In this document: positions 1 through 7,714 of the stretch, in pieces
Layout: every line of letters begins with the position of its first letter
Position numbering within the stretch: the first letter of the stretch is position 1
NCBI GenBank assembly: GCA_036389715.1
Contig: DASVWH010000176.1
Span: forward strand, 1-18,400
Direction of reading: 5' to 3'
Length of the DNA: 18,400 nt
DNA from: DASVWH01 sp036389715
GTDB taxonomy: Bacteria > Acidobacteriota > Blastocatellia > Pyrinomonadales > Pyrinomonadaceae
Notes under the pieces: model-generated
The model's database searches: none
The model's input: only the letters and a program-made list of their open reading frames with translations
What the model was told of the DNA's origin: nothing
Translations under genes and position numbers: made by a program

Positions 1-707
1 TCGAGAACAGGCACGCGCCCTTTACCCCTGCGCGGCGCGCCCTGCCGATGATGAACCTCGCGCTGATCTCTTCGGCGGGCGCGTACATTGACGGGACGGA
101 GCCTTTCGACGTAGAGGCGTTGGGCGGCGACGTGAGCTTTCGGGAGATACCGAAAGAGGTCGAGGCAGAAGACATGCTCTATGCCGCGCGCGGCTATGAC
201 CCGAAGTTCGTCAGGCAGGACATGAACTCGCAAGTGCCCGTCGAGCGCCTCGCCGAGTTTGAAAGCAACGGTATCATCGGCCAGTTGAATCCCGTCTGGT
301 GGAGCTTCTGCGGCTTCATCCCGGACGCCGCCGCGCTCGTCGCAGACTTGATCCCGAAATTGGTCGAGCGGCTGAATCGTTACGAGGTTCAGGCGGCGCT
401 GCTCATCCCGGCCTCGCGCCTCTGTCATCAATCAATCGCGCTCGTCGCACGCGGGCTCGAACAGGCAAACATTCCGACGATGATGCTCGGGATCGAACGC
501 GATGTGCTGGAGATGACGAGGCCGCCGCGCGCCGCCTATTACCGGGGCGAGCCGGGCAGCATCTCGGGCAAGCCAGCGTGGCCGGAGTACCAGCGCAGGC
601 TCCTGGACGAGGCGCTGCGGCTGCTCGAACCGATGGACCAGCCGACTGTCCGCAAGCTCGTCGTCGAGCTGGAAACGCAGGTCGAGAAGGACAGGGGAGA
701 GAAATGA
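1..707 (+). CDS. Glycine/betaine/sarcosine/D-proline reductase selenoprotein B-like protein (5' partial)
   Basis: The reading frame is open from base 3 to the TGA at 705-707, so the gene runs off the left edge; the ATG at 48 is internal. Residues just before that ATG (APFTPARRALP) and after it (LALISSAGAYIDGTEPFD) match the start of the GrdB/PrdB-like domain. 'IPVERLxxxxxxGxIG'-type (PVERLAEFESNGIIGQL), LLIPASRLCHQSIALVARGLE and PPRAAYY also fit the short, stand-alone family members found in many aerobic bacteria. True GrdB and PrdB are redox selenoenzymes of Stickland-type amino-acid reduction; the function of the short homologues is not established. Oddity: where relatives as I recall them carry [U/C]-P-x-C-H-Q, this protein has S-R-L-C-H-Q (414-431), so the first redox residue appears lost. 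No partner genes such as grdA or prdA are visible. Family call fairly secure; activity unknown. Confidence 0.75.
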   Translation, partial: ENRHAPFTPARRALPMMNLALISSAGAYIDGTEPFDVEALGGDVSFREIPKEVEAEDMLYAARGYDPKFVRQDMNSQVPVERLAEFESNGIIGQLNPVWWSFCGFIPDAAALVADLIPKLVERLNRYEVQAALLIPASRLCHQSIALVARGLEQANIPTMMLGIERDVLEMTRPPRAAYYRGEPGSISGKPAWPEYQRRLLDEALRLLEPMDQPTVRKLVVELETQVEKDRGEK

Positions 708-761
708 GCGGCCTGACGTTGCAAGGGCGCCTTGACGCTGCGTGCGGCGAGATGAGCTGAC

Positions 762-784
762 GGCCGCCGGTCCGGCCTTATCTT
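762..784 (+). terminator. Possible weak terminator after the GrdB-like gene
   Basis: GGCCG (762-766) can pair with CGGCC (773-777) around a 6-nt loop, followed by TTATCTT. The stem is short and the T-tract broken. It sits in the roughly 90-bp gap between two convergent genes, where a terminator is expected. Tentative. Confidence 0.3.
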
Positions 785-797
785 CAGAGGCGGCGCA

Positions 798-3700
798 TCA
801 GTTTGCCGCCGCGGTCTTACCGCCGCTGCGCATCTCGGCCGCGACCCGCGCGATTGTTTTGGAAATCTGGTCGAAGTCGAAGGGCTTGCCGATGATGCCG
901 TTGAAGAGTTCCCTCGACCCGGCCGGGATGAGAGCGCCCGTGCCATAGCCCGTCACGAGGATGATGTTGGTCGCGGGCCAGCGGCGGCGAATCTCACGCG
1001 CTACTTCCGAGCCGTCCATCTCCGGCATCGCCAGGTCCGTAAAGACGAGGTCGAAACTCTCTCTCGCCATCGCGGCCAGGGCCTCGTGGCCGCCGCCGAC
1101 CGCCGTCGCCCTGTGCCCTAGCGCCGCCAGCATCTCTGCCAGCGTCTCGCGCACCAGCGGCTCGTCGTCAATCACCAGCACGGAGAACGGCGACTCTTCA
1201 ATCTCTTCCGTCTCTTTGCTCGCGGGGACGACCGATTCGTCCGCCGCGGGCAGGTCTATCTCAAACGTCGTGCCGCGCGCGACCTCCGATTCGACGTTGA
1301 TCTGTCCTTCGTGACGCTCGATGATGCCGTAGCTGACGGCTAACCCGAGCCCCGTGCCCTGCGCTCCCTTCGTCGTGTAGAAGGGCTCGAAGATTCTCTC
1401 GCGCACATCTTCAGGCATGCCCGTGCCCGTATCGCTGAAGCGCAGGCGCAGGCGGTCCGCTTTGCGCTGGCAGGTGATGGAGAGCCGTCCGCCCTGCGGC
1501 ATGGCGTCGACCGCGTTGACGATCAGGTTGACGAAGACCTCGCGCAGCTCCGATGCGTTGCCCGAAAGATAGAACGGGCAATCGAACTGTAGCTCCACCT
1601 CGTAGTACAGCCCGCGCAGCCGCGCCTCGTTCTCCCAGCGCGTGCGCGTAATCTCGATGGCGTCCCGCAGCAGGTCGCCCGCGTTGAGCAGCTCGAACTC
1701 TTTGACAGGAGATTGACGGGCGAAAGTCTGGATACGGCGGACGGTGGCGGCGGCGTCTTCGGCGGCCGTCTGAATGACATCCAGGTTCTGCCGGACGGTG
1801 CGGTCTTCGATGTGGCGGCGCATCAGCTGCGTGCGCCCGATGATGGCCGTCAGCGCGTTGTTGAAGTCGTGCGCCACGCCGGACGCGAGCTGGCCCAGAG
1901 CACGCAGCTTATCGGCCTGGGCGGCGCGCTGGCGCTCCTGCTTCTGTTCCGTGATGTCGCGCCCGATGCCGAGCACCCCGGTCGTGCGCCCGTCAACGAC
2001 GAGCGGCGCGCTATCGAAGAGCGCATGGCGGATGTTGCCGCCGCGCCCGATAAAGCGCACCTCGTAGACCTGCGGCCTGCCTTCGAGCGTGCGCGTGAAT
2101 CCCTCTCTGGCCGTCTCGTGATCCGCCTCGTGAATTATGTTGAGAAAAGACTGGCCGATGAGGTCTTCGGCCATGAAGCCGGTCGCCGCCAGGGTGGCGC
2201 TGTTGCACCACTGGAAGCGCCCCTGCGTGTCAACGGCGTAGATGGATTCGCGCGCGCTCTCCAGGATATTGGTCAGGAGCGATTGATGCTCGCGCGCCTC
2301 GGCCTCGATCTTTCTCAGCTCGGAGAGGTCGCGCGCCGTGCAGACGGCGCCGATGGTCCTGCTGCCGTTCTCCATCACGGGCTCGGCCGTCACGAGCAGC
2401 GGGCGATTGAAGCGCTCGGGCGCAATCTCGACCGTCACGCTTCTGCTCTCGGCAATGGTCTTTTCGACGATGCAGGTCTTGTCTCCGCTGGTGCGCAGGA
2501 TGTCGCAGCAGTGACGGCCGAGCAGAAAGTGCGGCAGCGTGTCTTCCATCGCAGCCCCGGCGCGATTGACGCGAATCAACTGGCCGTCGTTGTCGAAGAT
2601 GAAGATGCCGTCGGACATCGCGTTGAAGGTCGTCTCCCATTCGTTCTTGGCGCGCCCGGTCATCTCGAACAGCTCGGCCTGGGCGATGCCGGTGGCGAGC
2701 TGCGCGGCGACGGCTTCGACCAGCGCGATGTCGTCCTCGGTCCAGCGCCGCACACGGTCCGTCTGGTGAATGCAGAGCACGCCGCGAAAGCGCCCGTTGA
2801 CGACCAGCGGGCAGTCTATCTGTGAGCGCAGGTGGACGCGCGCCGCGTAAGCGCGCACCTGTGCGTTGAACTCCGGCGAGTCCTGCGCGTAGCCGAGCGC
2901 GTCGTTAATCACAATCGGCTCGCTGGCGCGCAGCAGGCGATGCCCGACTGCATCGTCAAAGCTGACCTCGATGTGCTTGATGCTCGAAGAGTGCGGCGCG
3001 ACGTACTCATACTCGGCGCGGGTGCGCATGTGCGACGGGTCGTAGAGATAGAGATGAACGCGGGAGGCTTCGAGCGCACGTCCAAGCTCGCGCGTCGCCG
3101 TGCTAATCACCTCCGGCAGGCTTAGAGAGGCACGGATGGCGAGGCTCAAACGATTAATCAGGGCTTCGCGCGCAGAGGTCGCTTCGGCCTTCTGGTAAAG
3201 CTCCGCCTGGCGGATGGCGATGCCGGTTTGATCTGCGACGGCGCGTGCCAGCGCGATGTCGGTCTCCTGCCAGCGCCGCACGCCGCGCGTCGTCGAGAGC
3301 GCGAAGATGCCCGGCATCTCTCCGCCGACTTTGATCGCCACGCACATGATTGAGCGGACGCCCCCGGCACGCAGGAACTCATTGTAGAGGTGAATCCGGT
3401 CGTCGTTGACCACGTCGTCGAAGGCCAGCGCGCCGTGCAGCTTGATGCCTTCGATTAAATCCCTGAGCCTCGAAAGCTCAAAGTCGCGCTCCGCCGGACG
3501 CACTCCCGGCGAGTGATACTCGGCCAGCATGCGGACGCGGCCCGCCTGTTCGTCCTTCATAAACAGCGCGCAGCGATCAACCGACAGATATGAGCCCAGC
3601 TCCTGAACGGCGGCGCTGAAGACTTCGGCCGGGTTGAGCGAGCGGCGGACGGCGCGCGAGATGCGGTTGATGACGGCTTCACGCTCGGCCTGCTGCTCGA

Positions 3701-4862
3701 TCCTCTCCTCGGCACGCTTGCGCTCCGTGATGTCCGTGATGAAGCCTTCAAGCGCGAGCAGTTCTCCCTCCGGCGAAAGGACGCCGCGACCGTTCTCCCA
3801 GACCCAACGCTCGTCTCCCGTCGCCGTCCGAATTCTGTAGACGAGCTGGAACGGCCTGTTCTCCTTCAAGGCCACCTGCACGTCATCCCAGACCCTCTCG
3901 CGTTCATCAGGATGAATCAGCTCGGCGTAGGAAAGATGGCCGCCGGTCAAGCGTTCGCTCGGATAGCCGGTCAGCTCAAGCGCGCCTTCGCTGGCAAACT
4001 CCATCGTCCAATCGGGATCGTTGCGGCAGCGATAGGCCATGCCCGGCAGGTTGCTCATCAGGGTCGAGAGCATGCGCTGGCTCTCGCGCAGCGCTTCCTC
4101 GGCCCGCCTGCGCTCCGTGATGTCGCGGACCACTCCGCGCACGCCCGTCGGCTTGCCCTGACCATCGCGAACGAGCGTCACAGCGCCTTCCAGGTAATGC
4201 TCGGTGCCCTGCGCATCCGTCAGCGAATAGACCGAGCGCGAGGGAGTCGCGTCCGCGCCCTCTTCCATCTCCGTGAGGTCTTCGGCGGCGGCATCTTCGC
4301 CGAACAGCGCGCTCATGGAGAGACCGACCAGCTCGGAAACGGGGCGACCGAAAAAGCGCGCGCCCGCCGCGTTGATGCTCATGATAACGCCCTGCATGTC
4401 GCGCGTGTAGATGATGTCCGGGGCCTGCTCGACCGTCTCGCGGTAATGGCGCTCGACGCGGTGTCGCTCGGTCAGCCGCGCGACCTTGACGAGCAGCTCC
4501 TGCTTGCGAAACGGCATTTCCAGATAGTCGTCCGCGCCCGCCGTCAGCCCGTGCACGCTGTCGCGCTCGCCCCTGCGGACGGCGCTGGCAAGCAGCACCG
4601 GGACATAAGCCGTGCGCTGGTCCTGCTTGAGACGGCGACAAAATTCGAGGCCGTCCATCTCGGGCATGACCACGTCGCTGATGACGATGTCGGGCTCCAG
4701 CGTGACGGCCAATTCCAGCGCGCGCCGCCCGTTGCTGGCCGTAATTACCCGGTAGCCTTCATGCTCCAGGAGCATGCCGAGCAGTTCCAGCACCTGCGGC
4801 TCGTCATTGACGGCCAGGACAGTGGGGCGGTTCGACGCTGTCTTCATCTTTGTCACGGGCAC
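798..4862 (-). CDS. Hybrid sensor histidine kinase with two receiver domains, four PAS and two GAF domains
   Basis: A 1354-residue cytoplasmic signalling kinase with no membrane segment. Modules in order: REC about 13-130 (acidic D20/E21, phosphoacceptor D63); PAS about 140-250 and 265-380, each ending in a 'DITER(R/K)RAEE' linker; GAF about 410-555 and 580-730; PAS about 738-850 and 860-972; HisKA about 982-1050 with the phospho-His in GVAHDFNN (H998); HATPase about 1100-1205 with N1112/N1116, DTGTGM (1144-1149) and GTGLGL (1169-1174); C-terminal REC about 1226-1345 (D1232/D1233, D1276, T1304, K1326). The kinase core and C-terminal receiver look complete. In the N-terminal receiver the conserved Lys before Pro is Met116 (LEMPF). 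The start is GTG at 4862; the ATG at 4847 is an in-frame alternative, and neither has a strong ribosome binding site. No dedicated output regulator is adjacent, so the partner is unknown. Ligands of the PAS/GAF modules cannot be read from sequence. Confidence 0.93.
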   Translation of the reverse strand: MPVTKMKTASNRPTVLAVNDEPQVLELLGMLLEHEGYRVITASNGRRALELAVTLEPDIVISDVVMPEMDGLEFCRRLKQDQRTAYVPVLLASAVRRGERDSVHGLTAGADDYLEMPFRKQELLVKVARLTERHRVERHYRETVEQAPDIIYTRDMQGVIMSINAAGARFFGRPVSELVGLSMSALFGEDAAAEDLTEMEEGADATPSRSVYSLTDAQGTEHYLEGAVTLVRDGQGKPTGVRGVVRDITERRRAEEALRESQRMLSTLMSNLPGMAYRCRNDPDWTMEFASEGALELTGYPSERLTGGHLSYAELIHPDERERVWDDVQVALKENRPFQLVYRIRTATGDERWVWENGRGVLSPEGELLALEGFITDITERKRAEERIEQQAEREAVINRISRAVRRSLNPAEVFSAAVQELGSYLSVDRCALFMKDEQAGRVRMLAEYHSPGVRPAERDFELSRLRDLIEGIKLHGALAFDDVVNDDRIHLYNEFLRAGGVRSIMCVAIKVGGEMPGIFALSTTRGVRRWQETDIALARAVADQTGIAIRQAELYQKAEATSAREALINRLSLAIRASLSLPEVISTATRELGRALEASRVHLYLYDPSHMRTRAEYEYVAPHSSSIKHIEVSFDDAVGHRLLRASEPIVINDALGYAQDSPEFNAQVRAYAARVHLRSQIDCPLVVNGRFRGVLCIHQTDRVRRWTEDDIALVEAVAAQLATGIAQAELFEMTGRAKNEWETTFNAMSDGIFIFDNDGQLIRVNRAGAAMEDTLPHFLLGRHCCDILRTSGDKTCIVEKTIAESRSVTVEIAPERFNRPLLVTAEPVMENGSRTIGAVCTARDLSELRKIEAEAREHQSLLTNILESARESIYAVDTQGRFQWCNSATLAATGFMAEDLIGQSFLNIIHEADHETAREGFTRTLEGRPQVYEVRFIGRGGNIRHALFDSAPLVVDGRTTGVLGIGRDITEQKQERQRAAQADKLRALGQLASGVAHDFNNALTAIIGRTQLMRRHIEDRTVRQNLDVIQTAAEDAAATVRRIQTFARQSPVKEFELLNAGDLLRDAIEITRTRWENEARLRGLYYEVELQFDCPFYLSGNASELREVFVNLIVNAVDAMPQGGRLSITCQRKADRLRLRFSDTGTGMPEDVRERIFEPFYTTKGAQGTGLGLAVSYGIIERHEGQINVESEVARGTTFEIDLPAADESVVPASKETEEIEESPFSVLVIDDEPLVRETLAEMLAALGHRATAVGGGHEALAAMARESFDLVFTDLAMPEMDGSEVAREIRRRWPATNIILVTGYGTGALIPAGSRELFNGIIGKPFDFDQISKTIARVAAEMRSGGKTAAAN

Positions 4863-5163
4863 TCATCCGCTGAGTTGATTGACAAACCGAGTGGCTCACA
4901 TTCAGGGCTTTTTAGTTAACAAAGAATACGGGAGTCGGCTCGCGGGACACGCTGAAAATCAGACCGAATAAAGCCCGGGCGCGCGGGCGTGCCGCTTGAA
5001 TAGTGAGGGTTCCGTTCAGATTACTGTTGCCATTCGCATCCGCCGCTCGAAAACGAGGAGTGGGCGACAGACTAAGCGAAGTATAGCAAAAGCAGGGATG
5101 AAGGCGGAAGGCAGAAGGCGCAAGATGAGCGCAGCAGCCCGGAAAGATAACGGGAAAGGAAAA
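4863..5163. other. Intergenic region between the VWA gene and the hybrid kinase
   Basis: About 300 bp with no convincing gene. It must hold the promoter of the leftward hybrid kinase gene. The best -10 candidate is TATACT on the minus strand (plus positions 5080-5085), but no good -35 lies 16-18 bases upstream of it and the leader would be about 210 nt. A tandem heptamer repeat occupies 5100-5120. A small plus-strand open frame (4996-5184) encodes a very basic peptide, has no family resemblance and runs into the terminator hairpin, so I do not call it a gene. Confidence 0.5.
5100..5120 (+). repeat. Tandem heptamer repeat (GAAGGCR)x3
   Basis: Three consecutive 7-base units, GAAGGCG, GAAGGCA and GAAGGCG, lie at 5100-5106, 5107-5113 and 5114-5120. 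Degenerate copies of the same unit occur at 9632-9652 (minus strand) and around 14532-14562. This resembles the short tandem heptanucleotide repeats scattered between genes in several bacterial phyla. Function unknown. Confidence 0.6.
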
Positions 5164-5194
5164 GCGTGCCGGTCCAGGGTTTGAACCGGCACGC
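5160..5194 (-). terminator. Rho-independent terminator of the VWA gene pair
   Basis: A perfect 10-bp inverted repeat, GCGTGCCGGT (5164-5173) and ACCGGCACGC (5185-5194), encloses an 11-nt loop. Read on the minus strand the stem is followed by TTTTCC. It lies about 65 bp after the stop of the VWA gene ending at 5258. Confidence 0.8.
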
Positions 5195-5257
5195 CTTCAT
5201 GCTTTGCGGGCGCAGTCGCCGCCGAAGACGGCTATGAGTAGCTGCCCCTGCCGCCCG

Positions 5258-6424
5258 CTACCTGTTGGAAGCCGAGCCGCTCCTGGCAAAGTAGCCCTGG
5301 CGATAGGTCAGCCGCAGGTTCTGCTTGCGCAGCTCTGGATTGACGACCTCTATCTGGACGCGGCGAAATGTGCCGTCTTTGCTCCGGTTGGTCGGAGAAT
5401 AGGCGACCAGGTATTGCGAGCGCAGCTCCTGCTGAATCTGTGCAAAGGCGGCGCGCAGGTCCGCTTCGTCCTGCGGGAAGAAGGCACGCCCGCCGGTCCG
5501 TTCCGAAATCTTGCGCAGCGAGCCCTGGTCCACGCCGCCGTAAAATTCGTCCCCGATGCCGATGCTGTAGATGACTGCGTCGGCCTTGACGGCACGCTCG
5601 ATGGCCTGGTCCATCTTCTTGCGGCTGCTCGAATCCACGCCGTCGGTCAGGAGGATGATGGCGCGACGTGTTTTGTCGGAGGTCTGCGTCAGCACTTCGT
5701 CGGATGTCACCCAGATGGCGTCCCAGATGGCGGTCGAGCCTGCGTTAGTCTGATTCGTGCCGGAGATGGGCGGAGTCCCGACCACCACGCCTCCGCCGAT
5801 ATAGCCCGAAGGTGCGACGAACTCGACGCGGTCGAGCGCGCTACGGACGCGGGAAACGCTGCCCGTCAAACCCTGTTCGAGCGTCGCATCGCCCGTGAAG
5901 GAGACGACGGCCGCCTCGTCCTTGTCCGGGCGCAGGACCGTGTCTATGAAGGAGCTGGCGGCGGCCTTCTCGGTCGGCAGCGTTCTCGCCTCGGAGATGC
6001 TGGTATCAATCAGGATGGCGAGCGAGAGCGGCAGGTCTGTCTGGCGCGAGAAGGTGAAAATCTCCTGCGGCTGGCCGTCTTCCGTCACCCTGATGTCTTC
6101 CTGCCGGAGCGTCGTGACGAAGCGCTTCTGCTTATCGGAGGCCGTGAAAAGGATATTGGTCAGGTCGGTCGAGACGCGCAGGACCTCGTCATCCTGAAGC
6201 GTCACGTCGTCTTTGGATGGGGGCTGCGGGGTCGCCTGCGGCGCGGCCGTTCCGGGTTGTTGCGTGCCCTGCTCGGTGCTGCGGCGCGGGCGGCTGGTGC
6301 TCCGCGTTTCAGAGCCTTGCTGCTGTTGCTGCGCCCTGGCACGCGTCATGGGCCAGCCGCCCGCAAGCAGCGCGACCGACAGCGCGAGGACCAGAGCGAA
6401 TGTCACATTCCTTTGATAAAACAT
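5258..6424 (-). CDS. Secreted VWA domain protein (VWFA-related Acidobacterial domain family), distal copy
   Basis: 388 residues. The ATG at 6424 is preferred because GGGAG lies 5 bases upstream; an in-frame TTG at 6448 would put the ribosome binding site inside the gene. Residues 1-31 form a signal peptide (hydrophobic about 10-24, likely cleavage after RARA), followed by a Gln run and a Ser/Thr/Pro/Gln linker to about residue 75. A short domain with VTTLRQEDIRVTEDGQPQEI precedes the VWA domain (about 132-320). The MIDAS is complete: D140-T-S142-I-S144, T177 in SFTGD and D261 in LLTDGVDS. The C-terminus ends LRLTYRQGYFA, typical of this family. Such domains bind metal-dependently to protein partners; the partner is unknown. 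It follows a paralogue 76 bp upstream on the same strand and is probably cotranscribed with it, ending at the 5160-5194 hairpin. Confidence 0.9.
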   Translation of the reverse strand: MFYQRNVTFALVLALSVALLAGGWPMTRARAQQQQQGSETRSTSRPRRSTEQGTQQPGTAAPQATPQPPSKDDVTLQDDEVLRVSTDLTNILFTASDKQKRFVTTLRQEDIRVTEDGQPQEIFTFSRQTDLPLSLAILIDTSISEARTLPTEKAAASSFIDTVLRPDKDEAAVVSFTGDATLEQGLTGSVSRVRSALDRVEFVAPSGYIGGGVVVGTPPISGTNQTNAGSTAIWDAIWVTSDEVLTQTSDKTRRAIILLTDGVDSSSRKKMDQAIERAVKADAVIYSIGIGDEFYGGVDQGSLRKISERTGGRAFFPQDEADLRAAFAQIQQELRSQYLVAYSPTNRSKDGTFRRVQIEVVNPELRKQNLRLTYRQGYFARSGSASNR

Positions 6425-6432
6425 CAATTCTC
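6425..6432 (-). promoter_or_regulatory. Shine-Dalgarno site that sets the VWA start
   Basis: On the minus strand GGGAGAATTG precedes ATG, giving a 5-base spacing between GGAG and the start codon at 6424. This favours that ATG over the in-frame TTG at 6448. Confidence 0.7.
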
Positions 6433-6442
6433 CCGTTAACGC

Positions 6443-6483
6443 GGTCAAGTCTGGAGTGCTTGAAAGCGGGCTCTCACTTGACC
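6443..6483 (-). other. Intercistronic stem-loop between the two VWA genes
   Basis: GGTCAAGT (6443-6450) and ACTTGACC (6476-6483) form a perfect 8-bp stem around 25 nt that can itself pair further (GAG/CTC and GCTT/AAGC on the minus strand). No T-tract follows, so it looks less like a terminator than an mRNA structure between cistrons, possibly for processing or stability. Function is inferred only. Confidence 0.45.
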
Positions 6484-6500
6484 ATTTACTCTTTGTTCTT

Positions 6501-7523
6501 TTATCTCACGCTGTCGGAGAGGGCCGTGTACCCGGCCCTGGTCTTGACCTTCAAGCCCTTGCGATCACCGGCCAGCTTGACTTCGATGCGACGGCGGCTG
6601 CCGTCGTAACGGTCATTCGTCGGCTTATAGGTCAGGATGTACTGCGAGCGCAACTCCTTTGAAATCCTGGTGAAAGCGCGCTCAAGCTCAAGCATGTCGC
6701 CGGTGAAAAAGGCCGAGCCGCCCGTCTCCTCGCAGAGCTTTTGCAGGTCGCGGTCGGCCTGGTTGGAGACCGTCCCGGCCTCTACGCCCGGCACGGACCC
6801 GGCGAATCCGGCCTTGGTCGAGATGGCGAAGATGGTCGTCTCCGTGCGCTGCGCGATGTCTATCGCGTCGCGCAGGGTCGCGCGGCTGTAGTTGTTGTCG
6901 TCGCCGTCCGTAATCACGACGATCACGCGGCGGCCCGGCACGCTGCGCAGCTTTTCGTCGCAGAACTGCCAGACCGCATCGTAAAAGAGCGTGCGATTGC
7001 CGGGCTTCTTGACGTTGTCAACGGCGCGGTCGAGCAGGTCCAGCTTGTCCGTGAAATCCTGGTGCAGCTTAATCTGGTCGTCGAAGGTGACGAAGGCCAC
7101 GCGGTCTTTGCGCAGGCGCGTGACTACTGTGTAGATGAAATTCTTGGCCGACTCCTGCTCGAACTTGAGCTTGCCCGCGACCGAGGGCGACGTGTCCATC
7201 AGCACCCCGACGTAGACGGGCGGGCTGTCCTTCTCATCCGTGAAGCCCCTGACCTCCTGCAACTGCTTGTCTTCGTAAATCAGGAAATCACTCTTGGCGA
7301 GGCCCGAAACCGGCTGCTTCTTGTTATCGAGCACCGTCACGGGCAGCCGCACCTCGCGGATGGTCACGACCTCCCGGTCTCCCTGCTCGCCGGGGGCGGG
7401 CGTCGGCGTCGGAGCGGGTCGCGGCGCAGGGTTTTGCTGCGAGCGCACGGGGGATTGCAAGAGCGCCAGCCCGCCGAGCGCGAGCAGCGCGACCAACAGC
7501 AAACGATAGGTAACAGGTCTCAT
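6501..7523 (-). CDS. Secreted VWA domain protein (VWFA-related Acidobacterial domain family), proximal copy
   Basis: 340 residues from the ATG at 7523 (MRPVTYRLLL). The open frame continues upstream, but those residues are not family-like and lie before the signal peptide. A signal sequence covers about 1-28, followed by a Pro/Ala/Thr linker (PAPRPAPTPTPAP, 32-44). The N-terminal domain has RLPVTVLDNKKQPVSGL and SDFLIYEDKQLQEV. The VWA domain spans about 102-285 with a MIDAS of D110-T-S112-P-S114, T146 and D196 in VITDGDDN. The C-terminus ends VKTRAGYTAL. No strong Shine-Dalgarno site is visible; the leader is unusually AT-rich. It is a diverged paralogue of the next gene and likely the first gene of a two-gene transcript. 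Role inferred: an extracytoplasmic metal-dependent protein-binding module; the partner is unknown. Confidence 0.9.
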   Translation of the reverse strand: MRPVTYRLLLVALLALGGLALLQSPVRSQQNPAPRPAPTPTPAPGEQGDREVVTIREVRLPVTVLDNKKQPVSGLAKSDFLIYEDKQLQEVRGFTDEKDSPPVYVGVLMDTSPSVAGKLKFEQESAKNFIYTVVTRLRKDRVAFVTFDDQIKLHQDFTDKLDLLDRAVDNVKKPGNRTLFYDAVWQFCDEKLRSVPGRRVIVVITDGDDNNYSRATLRDAIDIAQRTETTIFAISTKAGFAGSVPGVEAGTVSNQADRDLQKLCEETGGSAFFTGDMLELERAFTRISKELRSQYILTYKPTNDRYDGSRRRIEVKLAGDRKGLKVKTRAGYTALSDSVR

Positions 7524-7636
7524 GATTTTAATGAAATTTAAAAGTAAAATAGAGAGCTTATCCTTCTGAGCCCTCGCGGTTTTGATGCCGGGGCGGCGAT
7601 GGCCAGTTGCCCTTTCGCGGGATTGAAGGGCCTCAT

Positions 7637-7642
7637 AATATA
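7637..7642 (-). promoter_or_regulatory. Possible -10 element for the VWA gene pair
   Basis: TATATT on the minus strand sits just beyond the terminator-like hairpin of the preceding cluster and about 115 bases before the first VWA start. No convincing -35 lies 16-18 bases upstream of it, so this is tentative. Confidence 0.3.
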
Positions 7643-7655
7643 GTAATCCGCGACG

Positions 7656-7683
7656 AAAACGCAGCCGCAGGCGCGCGTGCGGC
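7656..7683 (-). terminator. Probable terminator after the ileS-lspA-lgt-rluD cluster
   Basis: GCCGCA (7664-7669) pairs with TGCGGC (7678-7683) around an 8-nt GC loop, and on the minus strand the stem is followed by TGCGTTTTC. It lies 31 bp after the rluD stop and would separate the cluster from the VWA genes. The stem is short, hence moderate confidence. Confidence 0.45.
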
Positions 7684-7714
7684 CCTGATTCAACGGGCAG
7701 CGCGTGCACTTAAC

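Noticed and set aside
704..760. 18-codon frame starting at the ATGA overlap with the GrdB-like stop
   Set aside because: Very short, with no recognisable features and running into the terminator-like hairpin; the overlap is probably chance.
1713..2825. Plus-strand open frames opposite the hybrid kinase (1713-2825, 3912-4919)
   Set aside because: The minus-strand frame has continuous PAS, GAF and kinase motifs throughout, so these are shadows.
4996..5184. 62-codon plus-strand frame in the kinase upstream region
   Set aside because: Highly basic composition from repeat sequence, no family similarity, and it overlaps the terminator stem.
5164..5194. tRNA T-arm-like GGTTCAAACC on the minus strand
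   Set aside because: It is part of a 10-bp terminator hairpin; no acceptor, D or anticodon arm surrounds it.
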